Assembly (NCBI GenBank): GCA_904419285.1
Contig: CAJFQZ010000007.1
Span: 62,001 to 126,000, forward strand
DNA from: Lachnospiraceae bacterium UBA1818
GTDB lineage: Bacteria > Bacillota > Clostridia > Lachnospirales > Lachnospiraceae
Direction of reading: 5' to 3'
Length of the DNA stretch: 64,000 nucleotides
Part shown: in pieces, positions 34,239 through 42,740 of the stretch
Layout of the letters: the number at the start of each line of letters is the position of its first letter
Position numbering within the stretch: position 1 is the first letter of the stretch
Notes under the pieces: generated by a model
Seen by the model: the letters and a program-made list of their open reading frames with translations, nothing else
What the model was told of the DNA's origin: nothing
Databases searched by the model: none
Made by a program: the position numbers and the translations under genes

Positions 34239-35414
34239 GTGGACAGCAGTCATTTTTCGACCCTGATCAATGATTTTAAGCCGGGGATCTTCGGAGCCCT
34301 GAATGAAAAAAAGGAAGAACTTCTTCGGGAAGGAAGAAAAGTCTATAATCTGTCGGTCGGGACACCGGATTTCCGGCCGGCGCCTCATGTGATGAAGGCG
34401 ATGCAGGACGCCTGCGGGAATCCGGAGAATTATAAATATTCTCTGGCGGATCTGCCGGAACTTCTTGAGGCGGTCTGTTATCGTTATGAAAAAAGATTCG
34501 GAGTACATATCAGTACAGATGAAGTGATGTCGGTCTACGGCTCTCAGGAGGCCATGGCACATATCGGCATGGTATTCTGCGACCCGGGTGATGTGATCCT
34601 TGTTCCGAATCCGGGCTATCCGATGTTTGAGATGAGCGGGATCATGGCAAAGGCGGATGTGCAGTACTACAGTATAGAGGAAAAGAATGGCTACCTTCCG
34701 GATCTGGAGAGCATACCGGAAGAAACGCTGAAAAGGACAAAATATATGATCGTTTCCTATCCGCTGAATCCGGTCTGCGTCTGCGCGCCGGACGAGTTTT
34801 ATGTGAAGCTGATCGCATTTGCAAAAAAGCATGATATCGTGATCCTGCACGACAATGCATATTCGGATATTACATTTACGGGAAAGCCGGGAAAGTCTTT
34901 CCTCTCCTTTGAGGGGGCAAAGGATGTGGGAGTTGAGTTCTATTCACTCTCCAAGTCCTATAATCTGACCGGGGCAAGAATCTCCTTTGTAGTCGGAAAC
35001 CGTGATATCATCAGCAGATTCCGTCTGCTCCGCTCTCAGATTGATTATGGGATCTTTTATCCGGTACAGCTGGCGGCGATCGCAGCCCTGACCGGACCGG
35101 ATGACTTTATCGAGGAGCAGAGAGAACAGTATGCGGCGCGCAATCGGGCATTGTGCGGCGGGCTGAGGAGTATCGGCTGGAATGTTCCGGACAGCCAGGG
35201 GACTATGTTTGTCTGGGCTCGGATTCCAGAGGGATACGAATCTTCGGCAGATTTCTGCATGAAGCTGATGGAGCAGACCGGTGTGATCGTGACCCCGGGA
35301 AGCGCCTTCGGAAGTAATGGAGAGGGATTTGTCCGGATGGCTCTGGTAGTGGACCTGGAGATGATCTCGGAGATCATCCGTGTACTTGACGCATCCGGTA
35401 TATTCAGGAGATAG
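34239..35414 (+). CDS. Class I/II PLP aminotransferase, DapL- or AspC-like
   Basis: A 391-residue fold-type I aminotransferase. The PLP lysine is Lys239 in YSLSKSYNLTGAR, the aspartate that binds the pyridine nitrogen lies in HDNAYSD, and the distal arginine is in VRMAL near the end. Substrate choice cannot be told from the sequence; the family includes LL-diaminopimelate, alanine and aspartate aminotransferases. It starts at GTG with AGAGGAGG 8 bases upstream. It follows metA by 38 bases, which may point to a role in methionine or aspartate-family metabolism (inference). Confidence 0.85.
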   Translation: MDSSHFSTLINDFKPGIFGALNEKKEELLREGRKVYNLSVGTPDFRPAPHVMKAMQDACGNPENYKYSLADLPELLEAVCYRYEKRFGVHISTDEVMSVYGSQEAMAHIGMVFCDPGDVILVPNPGYPMFEMSGIMAKADVQYYSIEEKNGYLPDLESIPEETLKRTKYMIVSYPLNPVCVCAPDEFYVKLIAFAKKHDIVILHDNAYSDITFTGKPGKSFLSFEGAKDVGVEFYSLSKSYNLTGARISFVVGNRDIISRFRLLRSQIDYGIFYPVQLAAIAALTGPDDFIEEQREQYAARNRALCGGLRSIGWNVPDSQGTMFVWARIPEGYESSADFCMKLMEQTGVIVTPGSAFGSNGEGFVRMALVVDLEMISEIIRVLDASGIFRR

Positions 35415-35444
35415 GGATTCGGAGAAAGGACAGGGAGAGACAGA

Positions 35445-35963
35445 ATGAACAGGATAGCAAAGTTTGAGAAGGTGAGTTTTGAGCAGTTCCTGGAAGGCTG
35501 GGCAGATACGTTTGGTCATGCGGAAGAGGAGAATGTCAGGGAGATCTACGAACAGCTCCGGCTCCCCCGCAGAGCGACCGCGGGCAGCGCGGGGTATGAT
35601 TTCTTCGCCCCGGCAGATCTGGTGCTCCGTCCGGGTGAGACAGTTAAGGTGCCTACAGGGATCCGCGTGTGGATGGAGCCGGAATGGGTGCTGAAGTGTT
35701 ATCCCCGGAGCGGTCTGGGATTTAAGTACAGGCTGCAGCTCAACAACACGGTCGGGATCATTGACAGCGATTACTACTATTCGGACAATGAAGGGCATAT
35801 ATTCGCCAAGCTCACGAACGATACCAACGAGGACAGGACAGTGGAGATCGCGGCGGGATCCGGATTCATGCAGGGAATCTTCGTAGAATACGGGATCACT
35901 GTAGATGATGACGTGACGGATGTGCGCAACGGCGGTTTCGGCAGTACAACAAAGCAGGGCTGA
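35445..35963 (+). CDS. dut: dUTPase-family nucleotidohydrolase
   Basis: Hydrolyses dUTP to dUMP and pyrophosphate, keeping uracil out of DNA. The 172-residue protein shows all five family motifs: SAGYDFFAP, PRSGLGFK, NTVGIIDSDYYYSDNEGHI, GSGFMQGIF and a C-terminal glycine-rich loop RNGGFGSTTK that closes the site. An N-terminal 45-residue extension is longer than in E. coli. It follows the aminotransferase gene by 30 bases. The C-terminal tail is full length, so activity should be intact. Confidence 0.88.
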   Translation: MNRIAKFEKVSFEQFLEGWADTFGHAEEENVREIYEQLRLPRRATAGSAGYDFFAPADLVLRPGETVKVPTGIRVWMEPEWVLKCYPRSGLGFKYRLQLNNTVGIIDSDYYYSDNEGHIFAKLTNDTNEDRTVEIAAGSGFMQGIFVEYGITVDDDVTDVRNGGFGSTTKQG

Positions 35964-36053
35964 GCCCGTAAGCTTACAAAAATGTAAGTGCATTTAAGAA
36001 AATCGTAAGGAAATCATATGGAAGAATACAGCTGTGTTCTTTATACTGTATAT

Positions 36054-36080
36054 CAGATGAGGGGCCAACCCCTGAATCTG
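36054..36080 (+). other. Hairpin in the dut-to-small-gene interval
   Basis: CAGAT/ATCTG and GGGG/CCCC pair around a CCAA loop with a small internal loop. No T run follows; it could slow transcription or sit in the leader of the small gene at 36126. Confidence 0.35.
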
Positions 36081-36125
36081 AGGATGACTGTTTGGATAAA
36101 CTATGAAAAAGGCAGGAGATACGGT

Positions 36126-36332
36126 ATGAAATGGATCAAAAGGCTGTGTTCTTTCATTTTTTTATGTGTTCTGATCGCAGGAGGAATCCTGCTCTGGCAG
36201 GGATACAGAGAGTACAGGGAAGCGCTTCAGACCAAAAGTGTAGAAGAGATGGCTCGGCAGATCGAGTCAGAACTAGGGCAGAGACAGGCGCAGGTTCTGG
36301 AAAAAATGAGAAAAGCAGGATATCTGGAATAG
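36126..36332 (+). CDS. Unknown 68-residue single-pass membrane protein
   Basis: The product begins with a membrane helix (about residues 5-25, RLCSFIFLCVLIAGGILLW) and continues as a charged helix (QTKSVEEMARQIESELGQRQ), likely a coiled coil. GGCAGGAG precedes the ATG at 36126; a longer reading from 36018 has no ribosome site. It lies about 100 bases before the GerA-like gene, so it might be a small partner of that channel, but this is only suggested by position. Confidence 0.6.
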   Translation: MKWIKRLCSFIFLCVLIAGGILLWQGYREYREALQTKSVEEMARQIESELGQRQAQVLEKMRKAGYLE

Positions 36333-36434
36333 GCGGCTGCAGTATGCATAGTTTTCCTGATAAGAGGAGAATCTAACCATAGAACCGCAAGGACAGATCG
36401 TGAGGTCTTCCGGCAGAAAAGGGGAATGGATTCT

Positions 36435-37802
36435 ATGGTTGAGAAGAATGAAAAAAAGATCAGTGCTTCTTTTGAGGAGAACATAACATACATGAATCAG
36501 ATCCTTCCGGTGAAAGAAAGCTTTGATATCATCCGGAGAGAGATCGGGATCGGAGGAAGATCCTCTGTATTTTATTACATCGACGGCTTTGTAAAGGACG
36601 AGGCCATGCTGAAGATCATGGACTCCTTTCTGTCGGTGGAGGAGAAAGACATGCCTGAGGACGCTGAAGCCTTTGCCAGAAAGAATGTGCCTTATGTTGA
36701 GGTTGATGTACTGGAAGACTTTGATCAGGTGCTCAGGAACGTTCTGTCAGGAGCGGCGGTCCTCTTTATAGACGGGTACAGTGAGTGCGTCTGCATTGAC
36801 TGCCGTACCTATCCGGCGAGAAGTGTGGACGAGCCGGATAAGGATAAATCTCTGAGAGGTTCCAGAGACGGATTTGTAGAGACAATCGTTTTCAATACTG
36901 CTCTGATCCGCAGGCGGATCAGAGACCCTCATCTCGTGATGGAGATGATGGAAGCGGGGCAGGCTTCGAGGACGGATATCGCGCTCTGCTATATGCAGGA
37001 CAGGGTGGACAAAGAACTTCTGCAGAATCTGAAAAGCAGGATCGAGAGCCTGAAGGTGGACGATCTGAGGATGAATCAGCAGAGCCTTGCGGAAGCTCTT
37101 TTTAAGAGAAAATGGTTCAATCCGTTTCCGAAATTTAAATATACAGAGCGCCCGGATACAGCGGCGGCCTGCGTGCTGGAGGGGAAAGTTGTGATCCTGG
37201 TGGACAATTCTCCTTCTGCCATGATCCTTCCGACCTCTATACTGGACATGATCGAAGAGGCGAATGACTATTATTTCCCGACGCTCACAGGAGTATATCT
37301 GAAAACGGCAAGGATCCTGATCACTGTGGCCACTGTATTTTTTACTCCGCTGTATCTGCTCTTTATGCAGAATCAGGAGTGGCTTCCTGAGGCGTTTGAG
37401 TTTGTCGCCGTGAGAGATACAGTCAATATCCCGCTGATCTTCCAGTTCCTGCTGCTGGAGATATCCATCGACGGGCTGCGGCTCGCGGCAATGAACACAC
37501 CGACTATGCTCAGCACGCCGCTCAGCGTGATCGCAGGTATTGTGATGGGAGAGTTCTCGGTGCAGTCGGGGTGGTTCAACAGTGAGGTGATGCTGTACAT
37601 GGCGTTCGTAGCAGTGGCAAACTATACACAGCCTAATTTCGAGCTCGGCTACGCCCTGAAATTCATGCGCCTGCTGCTTCTTATACTGACTGCGTGTTTC
37701 AATCTGTACGGATTTATCCTGGGGTGTATCCTGGTCCTCTGTTTCCTGATCTTCAACAAGACTCTGTCGGGAAGAAATTATCTGAATGTAAAACTGAACT
37801 GA
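36435..37802 (+). CDS. GerA/SpoVAF-family spore germination protein
   Basis: A 455-residue protein with a large soluble N-terminal domain (about 1-270) and four to five membrane helices after it, including FFTPLYLLFM and LLEISIDGLRLAAMNTP. The family hallmark stretch is GKVVILVDNSPSAMILPTSI. It may form or regulate an ion channel in the spore membrane. No gerB or gerC gene follows, so it is a lone A subunit, as in SpoVAF of Bacillus, which works with the SpoVA system. The second ATG (36435) is chosen because GGGG lies about 9 bases upstream; the ATG at 36426 is too close. Confidence 0.85.
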   Translation: MVEKNEKKISASFEENITYMNQILPVKESFDIIRREIGIGGRSSVFYYIDGFVKDEAMLKIMDSFLSVEEKDMPEDAEAFARKNVPYVEVDVLEDFDQVLRNVLSGAAVLFIDGYSECVCIDCRTYPARSVDEPDKDKSLRGSRDGFVETIVFNTALIRRRIRDPHLVMEMMEAGQASRTDIALCYMQDRVDKELLQNLKSRIESLKVDDLRMNQQSLAEALFKRKWFNPFPKFKYTERPDTAAACVLEGKVVILVDNSPSAMILPTSILDMIEEANDYYFPTLTGVYLKTARILITVATVFFTPLYLLFMQNQEWLPEAFEFVAVRDTVNIPLIFQFLLLEISIDGLRLAAMNTPTMLSTPLSVIAGIVMGEFSVQSGWFNSEVMLYMAFVAVANYTQPNFELGYALKFMRLLLLILTACFNLYGFILGCILVLCFLIFNKTLSGRNYLNVKLN

Positions 37803-37833
37803 CCGTCTGACCGCTTCATTTTTCTGAAAAGTT

Positions 37834-37862
37834 TTGATTAATATCAGAAAAAATGCTATGAT
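37834..37862 (+). promoter_or_regulatory. Promoter of the DegV gene
   Basis: TTGATT and TATGAT are spaced 17 bases apart, about 60 bases before the start. Confidence 0.65.
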
Positions 37863-37922
37863 ATTCAAAGATAAGTCCGTCTTTACCAGGGGGACAAATA
37901 CAGATCCGGGAGGAATCGAGAT

Positions 37923-38786
37923 ATGAGAGATTTTGTGATTACAGTGAACAGCACGGTGGACCTGCCGAGGGAATGGCTGGAAGAGAGGAATGTTCCGGTG
38001 ATTCCGTTAAAATATACGATCGACGGAGAGACCTACACGGATATGTACGGCCTGTCGGCAAAAGAATTTTTTGACAAGCTCAGGGAGGGCCACATGTCGG
38101 TGACCTCCCAGATCAATCCCGGGGAGGCTGAGGAGATGCTCGAGCCTTTTCTGAAAGAAGGAAAGGATATTCTTCATCTGGGCTTCTCTTCAGGGCTCAG
38201 CGGAACGCTGAACAGCATGAAGATCGCAGAGGCAGAACTCTCTGAAAAATACCCGGAGGCAAAGATCATCATTATCGATACGCTCTGCGCCTGCCTGGGG
38301 GAGGGCCTTCTTCTGTACAAGGCGCTTCAGCTCAAAGAAAAAGGAAAGACGATCGATGAGATCGCGCAGTGGGTCGAGGAGAATAAGCTGCACATCTGCC
38401 ATGATGTGACGGTGGATGACCTGAACCATCTCCACAGGGGAGGACGCATCTCGAAGACGACCGCGGTTCTCGGCACGCTGGTGCAGATCAAGCCGATCAT
38501 ACATATGGACAATAACGGAAAACTCCAGGTGATCGGCAAAGAGCGCGGGCGTAAGAAGTCGCTGAACAGGATCGTGGATATGGCAGTGGAACAGTCAAAG
38601 GGATGGGATAATGATATTATCATGATCACCCACGGAGACTGTATCGAGGATGCAGAGTATGTGGCAAAACTGGTGCGGGAAAAAATGGGGATCGATAATA
38701 TTCTGATCAATAATATCGGTACGGTGATCGGGAGCCATACCGGCCCGGGCGTCGTAGCGGTGTTCTGCATGGGAAATAAACGGTAA
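37923..38786 (+). CDS. DegV-family fatty-acid-binding protein
   Basis: A 287-residue DegV protein. It opens with TVNSTVDLPREWLEE, the TSQINPGEAEEML stretch follows near residue 60, and the fatty-acid-binding loop with SSGLSGTLNSMK is near residue 95; HRGGRISKTTAVLG and GSHTGPGVVAVF complete the family motifs. DegV/FakB proteins carry exogenous fatty acids to the FakA kinase. No fakA gene lies nearby. GGGAGGAA precedes the start. Confidence 0.9.
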   Translation: MRDFVITVNSTVDLPREWLEERNVPVIPLKYTIDGETYTDMYGLSAKEFFDKLREGHMSVTSQINPGEAEEMLEPFLKEGKDILHLGFSSGLSGTLNSMKIAEAELSEKYPEAKIIIIDTLCACLGEGLLLYKALQLKEKGKTIDEIAQWVEENKLHICHDVTVDDLNHLHRGGRISKTTAVLGTLVQIKPIIHMDNNGKLQVIGKERGRKKSLNRIVDMAVEQSKGWDNDIIMITHGDCIEDAEYVAKLVREKMGIDNILINNIGTVIGSHTGPGVVAVFCMGNKR

Positions 38787-38801
38787 AAAAGAGAAAAAGT
38801 G

Positions 38802-38830
38802 TTGACATGAGAGAGTGGATATGGTAAATT
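38802..38830 (+). promoter_or_regulatory. Promoter of infC-rpmI-rplT
   Basis: Consensus TTGACA and TAAATT are spaced 17 bases apart. The spacer holds GAGAGTGGATA (38811-38821), one arm of a perfect inverted repeat with the leader. Confidence 0.8.
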
Positions 38831-38859
38831 AATAGACGCGTTAAGCAAAAAACAAAGTA

Positions 38860-38983
38860 GAGTATCCACTCTCACCGCAGCACGATCGGGTGACTGACGG
38901 TCTGATATTGATTCAAGAGTTTCCGCGGAAGAGCGGAGGACTGTATTGATTGTCGGGTGGATATGATATTCACTCGTTTTTTT
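38860..38983 (+). promoter_or_regulatory. infC leader attenuator with competing hairpins
   Basis: Near its 3' end the leader has a terminator (stem 38954-38976, then seven T). TATCCACTC at 38863-38871 can pair with GGGTGGATA of that stem (9 pairs, one wobble) and would act as an antiterminator. In Bacillus the same operon is controlled by L20 binding to its leader; a similar control is likely here, although the sequence does not resemble that leader to my eye. Confidence 0.7.
38954..38983 (+). terminator. Attenuator terminator in the infC leader
   Basis: A 10-pair stem CGGGTGGATA with TATTCACTCG (including G-T pairs), followed by seven T. Confidence 0.85.
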
Positions 38984-39038
38984 GTGTTTTCGCAGAGGAA
39001 AACCTGAAAGGAAATTCATTTTACGGAGGTATACGACA

Positions 39039-39545
39039 ATTAGCGATTTAATGATTAACGAGCAGATCAGAGACAGAGAAGTACGTCTGATCGGTGAGGA
39101 TGGGGAACAGTTGGGTATCATGTCAGCCAGAGAGGCAATGAAGATCGCCATGGAGGCAGAACTTGACCTGGTTAAGATCGCACCTACGGCAAAACCGCCG
39201 GTCTGCAAGATCATTGATTACGGTAAGTATAAGTATGAGCAGACCAGAAAAGAGAAAGAAGCCAAAAAGAAGCAGAGAACTGTTGAGATCAAAGAAGTGC
39301 GTTTATCACCGAACATCGATACGAATGACCTGAATACAAAAGTGAACAACGCCAAGAAGTTCATCTCGAAGGGAAATAAAGTTAAGGTTACGCTGCGTTT
39401 CCGCGGACGAGAGATGGCTCATGTTCAGCAGAGCAGACATATTCTGGATGATTTCGCAGAGATGCTTTCCGATATCGCGGTTGTTGAGAAAGCGCCGAAG
39501 CTGGAAGGCAGAAATATGAGCATGGTTTTAACTGAAAAACGTTAA
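39039..39545 (+). CDS. infC: Translation initiation factor IF-3, AUU start
   Basis: IF-3 binds the 30S subunit and checks the start codon. The 168-residue product begins M(I)[18 protein letters not shown] and has the N domain, the lysine-rich linker ([12 protein letters not shown]) and the C domain ending MSMVLTEKR. The chosen start is an ATT at 39039, with GGAGG 9 bases upstream; the first ATG is at 39051, 21 bases away from that site. AUU starts in infC are known in enteric bacteria, where IF-3 represses its own mRNA. It heads the conserved infC-rpmI-rplT operon. Confidence 0.92.
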   Translation: MSDLMINEQIRDREVRLIGEDGEQLGIMSAREAMKIAMEAELDLVKIAPTAKPPVCKIIDYGKYKYEQTRKEKEAKKKQRTVEIKEVRLSPNIDTNDLNTKVNNAKKFISKGNKVKVTLRFRGREMAHVQQSRHILDDFAEMLSDIAVVEKAPKLEGRNMSMVLTEKR

Positions 39546-39603
39546 AAACATAGAATCCGGGATGAAGATCCTGAAAGGCAGCACAATAAAGGAGGAAATT
39601 ATC

Positions 39604-39801
39604 ATGCCAAAAATCAAAACAAATAGAGCGGCAGCAAAACGCTTCAAAAAGACAGGTACAGGAAAACTGAAAAGAAATAAAGCTTACAAGAGCCATATCT
39701 TAACGAAAAAGTCTACAAAGAGAAAAAGAAATCTCAGACAGGCGACGATTACAGATGCAACAAATGTAAAGAACATGAAGAAGGTTTTACCTTATCTGTA
39801 A
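39604..39801 (+). CDS. rpmI: 50S ribosomal protein L35
   Basis: A 65-residue basic protein with the typical start [20 protein letters not shown] and a C-terminus [18 protein letters not shown] precedes the start; an earlier ATG at 39562 lies before this site. Second gene of the infC-rpmI-rplT operon. Confidence 0.97.
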   Translation: MPKIKTNRAAAKRFKKTGTGKLKRNKAYKSHILTKKSTKRKRNLRQATITDATNVKNMKKVLPYL

Positions 39802-39832
39802 GATTTGGAAGTTGATGAAGGAGGATTAAGAA

Positions 39833-40189
39833 ATGGCAAGAATCAAAGGCGGAATGAACGCTAAGAAGAAACATAACAGAACACTGAAACTGGCAAAAGG
39901 ATACAGAGGAGCACGTTCCAAGCAGTACAGAGTTGCAAAACAGTCTGTAATGAGAGCTCTTACATCTGCTTATGCAGGAAGAAAGCAGCGCAAACGTCAG
40001 ATGAGACAGCTGTGGATCGCACGTATCAACGCAGCGGCAAGAATGAACGGACTTTCCTACAGCAAGTTCATGCACGGCCTGAAGCTGGCTGACGTGGATA
40101 TGAACAGAAAAATGCTTGCTGAGCTGGCAGTAAATGACAAAGAAGGATTCGCGACACTCGCAGCACTTGCGAAAGAGAAAATCGCGTAA
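39833..40189 (+). CDS. rplT: 50S ribosomal protein L20
   Basis: A 118-residue basic protein that starts [20 protein letters not shown] and has the conserved [23 protein letters not shown] segment. L20 is needed for early 50S assembly and represses its own operon in Bacillus and enterics by binding the leader mRNA. A ribosome site AAGGAGG precedes it. A terminator follows. Confidence 0.97.
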   Translation: MARIKGGMNAKKKHNRTLKLAKGYRGARSKQYRVAKQSVMRALTSAYAGRKQRKRQMRQLWIARINAAARMNGLSYSKFMHGLKLADVDMNRKMLAELAVNDKEGFATLAALAKEKIA

Positions 40190-40201
40190 GATATAGAACG
40201 G

Positions 40202-40233
40202 AGATCCGGTCCCGGAAGGGATCGGATCTTTTC
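40202..40233 (+). terminator. Terminator after rplT
   Basis: A stem AGATCCGGTCCC with GGGATCGGATCT around a GGAA loop (one mismatched pair), followed by TTTTCT. Confidence 0.85.
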
Positions 40234-40290
40234 TGTTGTATGATAACGCAGAAATATGCAGGAAGTGTCATGCAGATTGAACAAAAATAG

Positions 40291-40319
40291 TTGACTTTTC
40301 TGTCTCTGCGTGATAAAGT
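40291..40319 (+). promoter_or_regulatory. Promoter of the Trp T-box transcript
   Basis: TTGACT and TAAAGT are spaced 17 bases apart, ahead of a 400-base leader. Confidence 0.7.
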
Positions 40320-40334
40320 TTGACTAAACCGTTG

Positions 40335-40604
40335 AAGAAGAGTAAGTAGCTTTATCGATCTGCCTTACAGAGAGCTGCGGGCGGTGGGATCGCAGCATGC
40401 CGGACATAAGGTGAATGGGCTTCTGAGGGCGAGCTGAACAGAGGAGTAGGCGAGCCGGAGAGTAAACTCCGTTAATAAAAGGAGCATATGTCTGTATGCA
40501 ATGAGTGGATGTGATTTCACATCAAGCCGGGTGGCACCGCAGGAGTCTGAATAGCAGCTCTTGTCCCTGCAATCGTTTATGTTGTGTGGGACAGGAGCTT
40601 TTTT
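40335..40604 (+). promoter_or_regulatory. T-box riboswitch, likely tryptophan-specific
   Basis: The T-box sequence GGGTGGCACCGC is at 40529-40540, followed by a terminator. The likely specifier is TGG (Trp) at 40416, following GTGAA in the same setting as the Cys T-box at 18.7 kb. Its gene is a TrpB2, which fits. The interval 40190-40726 is otherwise free of genes. Confidence 0.85.
40556..40604 (+). terminator. Regulated terminator of the Trp T-box
   Basis: AGCTCTTGTCCC pairs with GGGACAGGAGCT, with one mismatch, and is followed by six T. Confidence 0.85.
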
Positions 40605-40726
40605 GTATGTCCGGGGGAGAGCCTGAAAGGCAGTGCGGCGGGATCCGCCATGAGGATGCACCTCTGACGGCTTGAAAAATCCGCGGGCAGAGAAACTCCG
40701 GTCCCGGAAGAAGAAAGGAGTAAGAA

Positions 40727-42112
40727 ATGAGCGAAAAGAAAATCCCTTACAAAATCTATCTTGAGGAGAGCGAGATGCCGAAGGAATGGTACAATGTGCG
40801 GGCGGATATGAAGAATAAGCCGGCGCCGCTCCTGAATCCGGCGACACTGCAGCCCATGACAGCGGAGGAACTCGGAGCGGTATTCTGCGAGGAACTGGTA
40901 AAGCAGGAACTGGACAATGACAACAGATATATTGAGATCCCGGAGAAGATCAGAGACTTTTACAAGATGTATCGTCCTGCGCCGCTGGTAAGAGCATACT
41001 GCCTGGAAGAGAAGCTCCAGACCCCGGCAAAGATCTATTATAAGTTCGAGGGAAACAATACAAGCGGAAGCCATAAGCTGAATTCTGCTATCGCACAGGC
41101 GTATTATGCGAAGGAACAGGGGCTGAAAGGAGTGACCACGGAGACCGGGGCAGGACAGTGGGGAACCGCGCTGTCCATGGCATGTGCATATCTGGATCTT
41201 GACTGCAGAGTATTCATGGTAAAGTGCTCTTATGAGCAGAAACCGTTCCGGCGCGAGGTGATGAGGACGTATGGGGCGAGCGTTACGCCGTCTCCGTCCG
41301 AGACAACGGAAGTGGGGAGAAAGATACTTGCAGAGCACCCCGGAACGACAGGAAGCCTTGGGTGTGCGATCTCTGAGGCGGTAGAGGTGGCGACTCACAC
41401 AGAAGGATACCGCTATGTGCTTGGCAGCGTGCTCAATCAGGTCCTGCTCCATCAGTCCATCATCGGCGTGGAGACGAAGATCGCCATGGATAAGTACGGG
41501 ATCAAACCGGATATCATTATCGGATGTGCAGGAGGCGGATCAAATCTGGGAGGTCTGATCTCTCCGTTCATGGGCGAGAAGCTCCGCGGTGAGGCGGATT
41601 ATCAGTTTATCGCTGTAGAGCCGGCGTCCTGCCCGAGCCTTACACGGGGTGTTTTCGCATATGATTACTGCGATACGGGAATGGTCTGCCCACTGGCGAA
41701 GATGTACACTCTCGGAAGCGGATTCATTCCGTCGGCAAACCATGCGGGCGGACTCAGATATCACGGCATGAGTTCTGTCCTGTCCCAGCTCTACCACGAC
41801 GGATATATGGAGGCGCGCGCTGTGGAGCAGACTTCCGTATTTGAGGCGGCGGAGCAGTTCGCGAGGGTGGAAGGCATCCTTCCGGCTCCGGAGAGCAGCC
41901 ATGCGATCAAGGCTGCCATTGATGAGGCGCTGAAGTGCAAAGAGACAGGAGAGGAGAAGACGATTCTGTTCGGCCTGACCGGCACGGGATATTTCGATAT
42001 GGTCGCGTATGAGAAATTTAATAACGGAGAGATGACGGATTATATCCCGACAGATGAAGATCTGAAAGCTGGATTTGACGGCATTCCGAGGTTCCCCGGG
42101 AATATGGAGTAA
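40727..42112 (+). CDS. trpB2: TrpB2-type tryptophan synthase beta subunit
   Basis: Makes tryptophan from indole and serine. The 461-residue length and the start with a long N-terminal region (about 75 residues before the PLP domain) mark the TrpB2 type (TIGR01415). The PLP lysine is Lys117 in NTSGSHKLNSA; ETGAGQWGTALS and GCAGGGSNLGG follow. TrpB2 enzymes work without TrpA, and no other trp gene is present here, so it may salvage free indole. It sits under the Trp T-box. AGAAAGGAG precedes the start. Confidence 0.92.
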   Translation: MSEKKIPYKIYLEESEMPKEWYNVRADMKNKPAPLLNPATLQPMTAEELGAVFCEELVKQELDNDNRYIEIPEKIRDFYKMYRPAPLVRAYCLEEKLQTPAKIYYKFEGNNTSGSHKLNSAIAQAYYAKEQGLKGVTTETGAGQWGTALSMACAYLDLDCRVFMVKCSYEQKPFRREVMRTYGASVTPSPSETTEVGRKILAEHPGTTGSLGCAISEAVEVATHTEGYRYVLGSVLNQVLLHQSIIGVETKIAMDKYGIKPDIIIGCAGGGSNLGGLISPFMGEKLRGEADYQFIAVEPASCPSLTRGVFAYDYCDTGMVCPLAKMYTLGSGFIPSANHAGGLRYHGMSSVLSQLYHDGYMEARAVEQTSVFEAAEQFARVEGILPAPESSHAIKAAIDEALKCKETGEEKTILFGLTGTGYFDMVAYEKFNNGEMTDYIPTDEDLKAGFDGIPRFPGNME

Positions 42113-42158
42113 AAATTCGAATCACCGGAAGTGCTAAAAGACATATTACAGGATTGTG

Positions 42159-42204
42159 AGCGGCGGCCAAGGCCGCGGGCAGCCCCGGACTTTGACCCGC
42201 CGCT
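42159..42204 (+). other. GC-rich hairpin after trpB2
   Basis: AGCGGCGG and CCGCCGCT pair across a 30-base loop that itself contains GGCC repeats. The interval 42113-42311 holds no gene; a second hairpin near 42217-42247 (CCGGAT/ATCCGG) follows. Neither is followed by a clear T run. Confidence 0.4.
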
Positions 42205-42311
42205 GTTGCAAAAAAACCGGATTTTCCACGGAGAAAGATCCGGATTTGAGGATGGGAAATTTTCATAATTGTAGATATAAATAAAAAAATCAAAAAAATT
42301 TAAAAAAACTG

Positions 42312-42340
42312 TTGACTTTTTCTCCGGTTAATAGTAATAT
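42312..42340 (+). promoter_or_regulatory. Promoter of tRNA-Leu
   Basis: TTGACT and TAATAT are spaced 17 bases apart, about 55 bases before the tRNA. Confidence 0.8.
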
Positions 42341-42395
42341 ATCAAATGTGCTCAGCACGACACAAAAAAGTGCGGAACACAAACAACTGAAAAAT

Positions 42396-42479
42396 GCGGA
42401 AGTGTCGGAACTGGCAGACGAGCAAGACTAAGGATCTTGTGACATTCGTGTCGTGTGGGTTCAAGTCCCATCTTCCGCA
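42396..42479 (+). tRNA. tRNA-Leu (UAA)
   Basis: An 84-base class II cloverleaf with acceptor GCGGAAG pairing with CTTCCGC, anticodon loop CTAAGGA (anticodon TAA), a long variable arm and T loop GTTCAAGT. CCA is not encoded. Confidence 0.93.
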
Positions 42480-42485
42480 TTGATG

Positions 42486-42516
42486 AAAAGCCTTGAGTAT
42501 TCAAGGCTTTTTCTTT
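42486..42516. terminator. Bidirectional terminator between tRNA-Leu and an XRE gene
   Basis: An 11-bp stem AAAAGCCTTGA with TCAAGGCTTTT and a GTAT loop, followed by TTCTTTTT on the plus strand. The A run on the left side gives a T run for the minus-strand gene as well. Confidence 0.88.
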
Positions 42517-42728
42517 TTGCCGGCATCTCTTCCGGCCAGCTCATCCAGACTGATATCAAAAATGTCTGCCACACGTATCAGAGTATAGATATCGGGAATA
42601 CTGACTTCCCGTTCATATGCAGACACGGTCTGCCGCCGGATGTTGAGCTGTGCAGCAAGATCTTTCTGACTCATTCCGTGCTTCTTGCGGAGCTTTCTTA
42701 TATTATTCCCGACTATGTTTGACATCAT
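42501..42728 (-). CDS. Small XRE-family helix-turn-helix regulator
   Basis: A 75-residue protein that is little more than a Cro/CI-type DNA-binding domain: IRKLRKKHGMSQKDLAAQLN and RRQTVSAYEREVSIPDIYTL form the helix-turn-helix. A lysine-rich tail ends it. The start at 42728 has GGTGAT upstream. Its stop lies inside the terminator shared with tRNA-Leu. It is divergent from a second XRE gene across a 146-base interval. Targets are unknown; autoregulation or mutual control is likely (inference). Confidence 0.8.
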   Translation of the reverse strand: MMSNIVGNNIRKLRKKHGMSQKDLAAQLNIRRQTVSAYEREVSIPDIYTLIRVADIFDISLDELAGRDAGKKKKP

Positions 42729-42740
42729 ACTGATCACCAT

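Noticed and set aside
35968-36010. Repeated GTAAG motifs as a regulatory array or small CRISPR
   Set aside because: Only three short copies at uneven spacing; no repeat-spacer structure.
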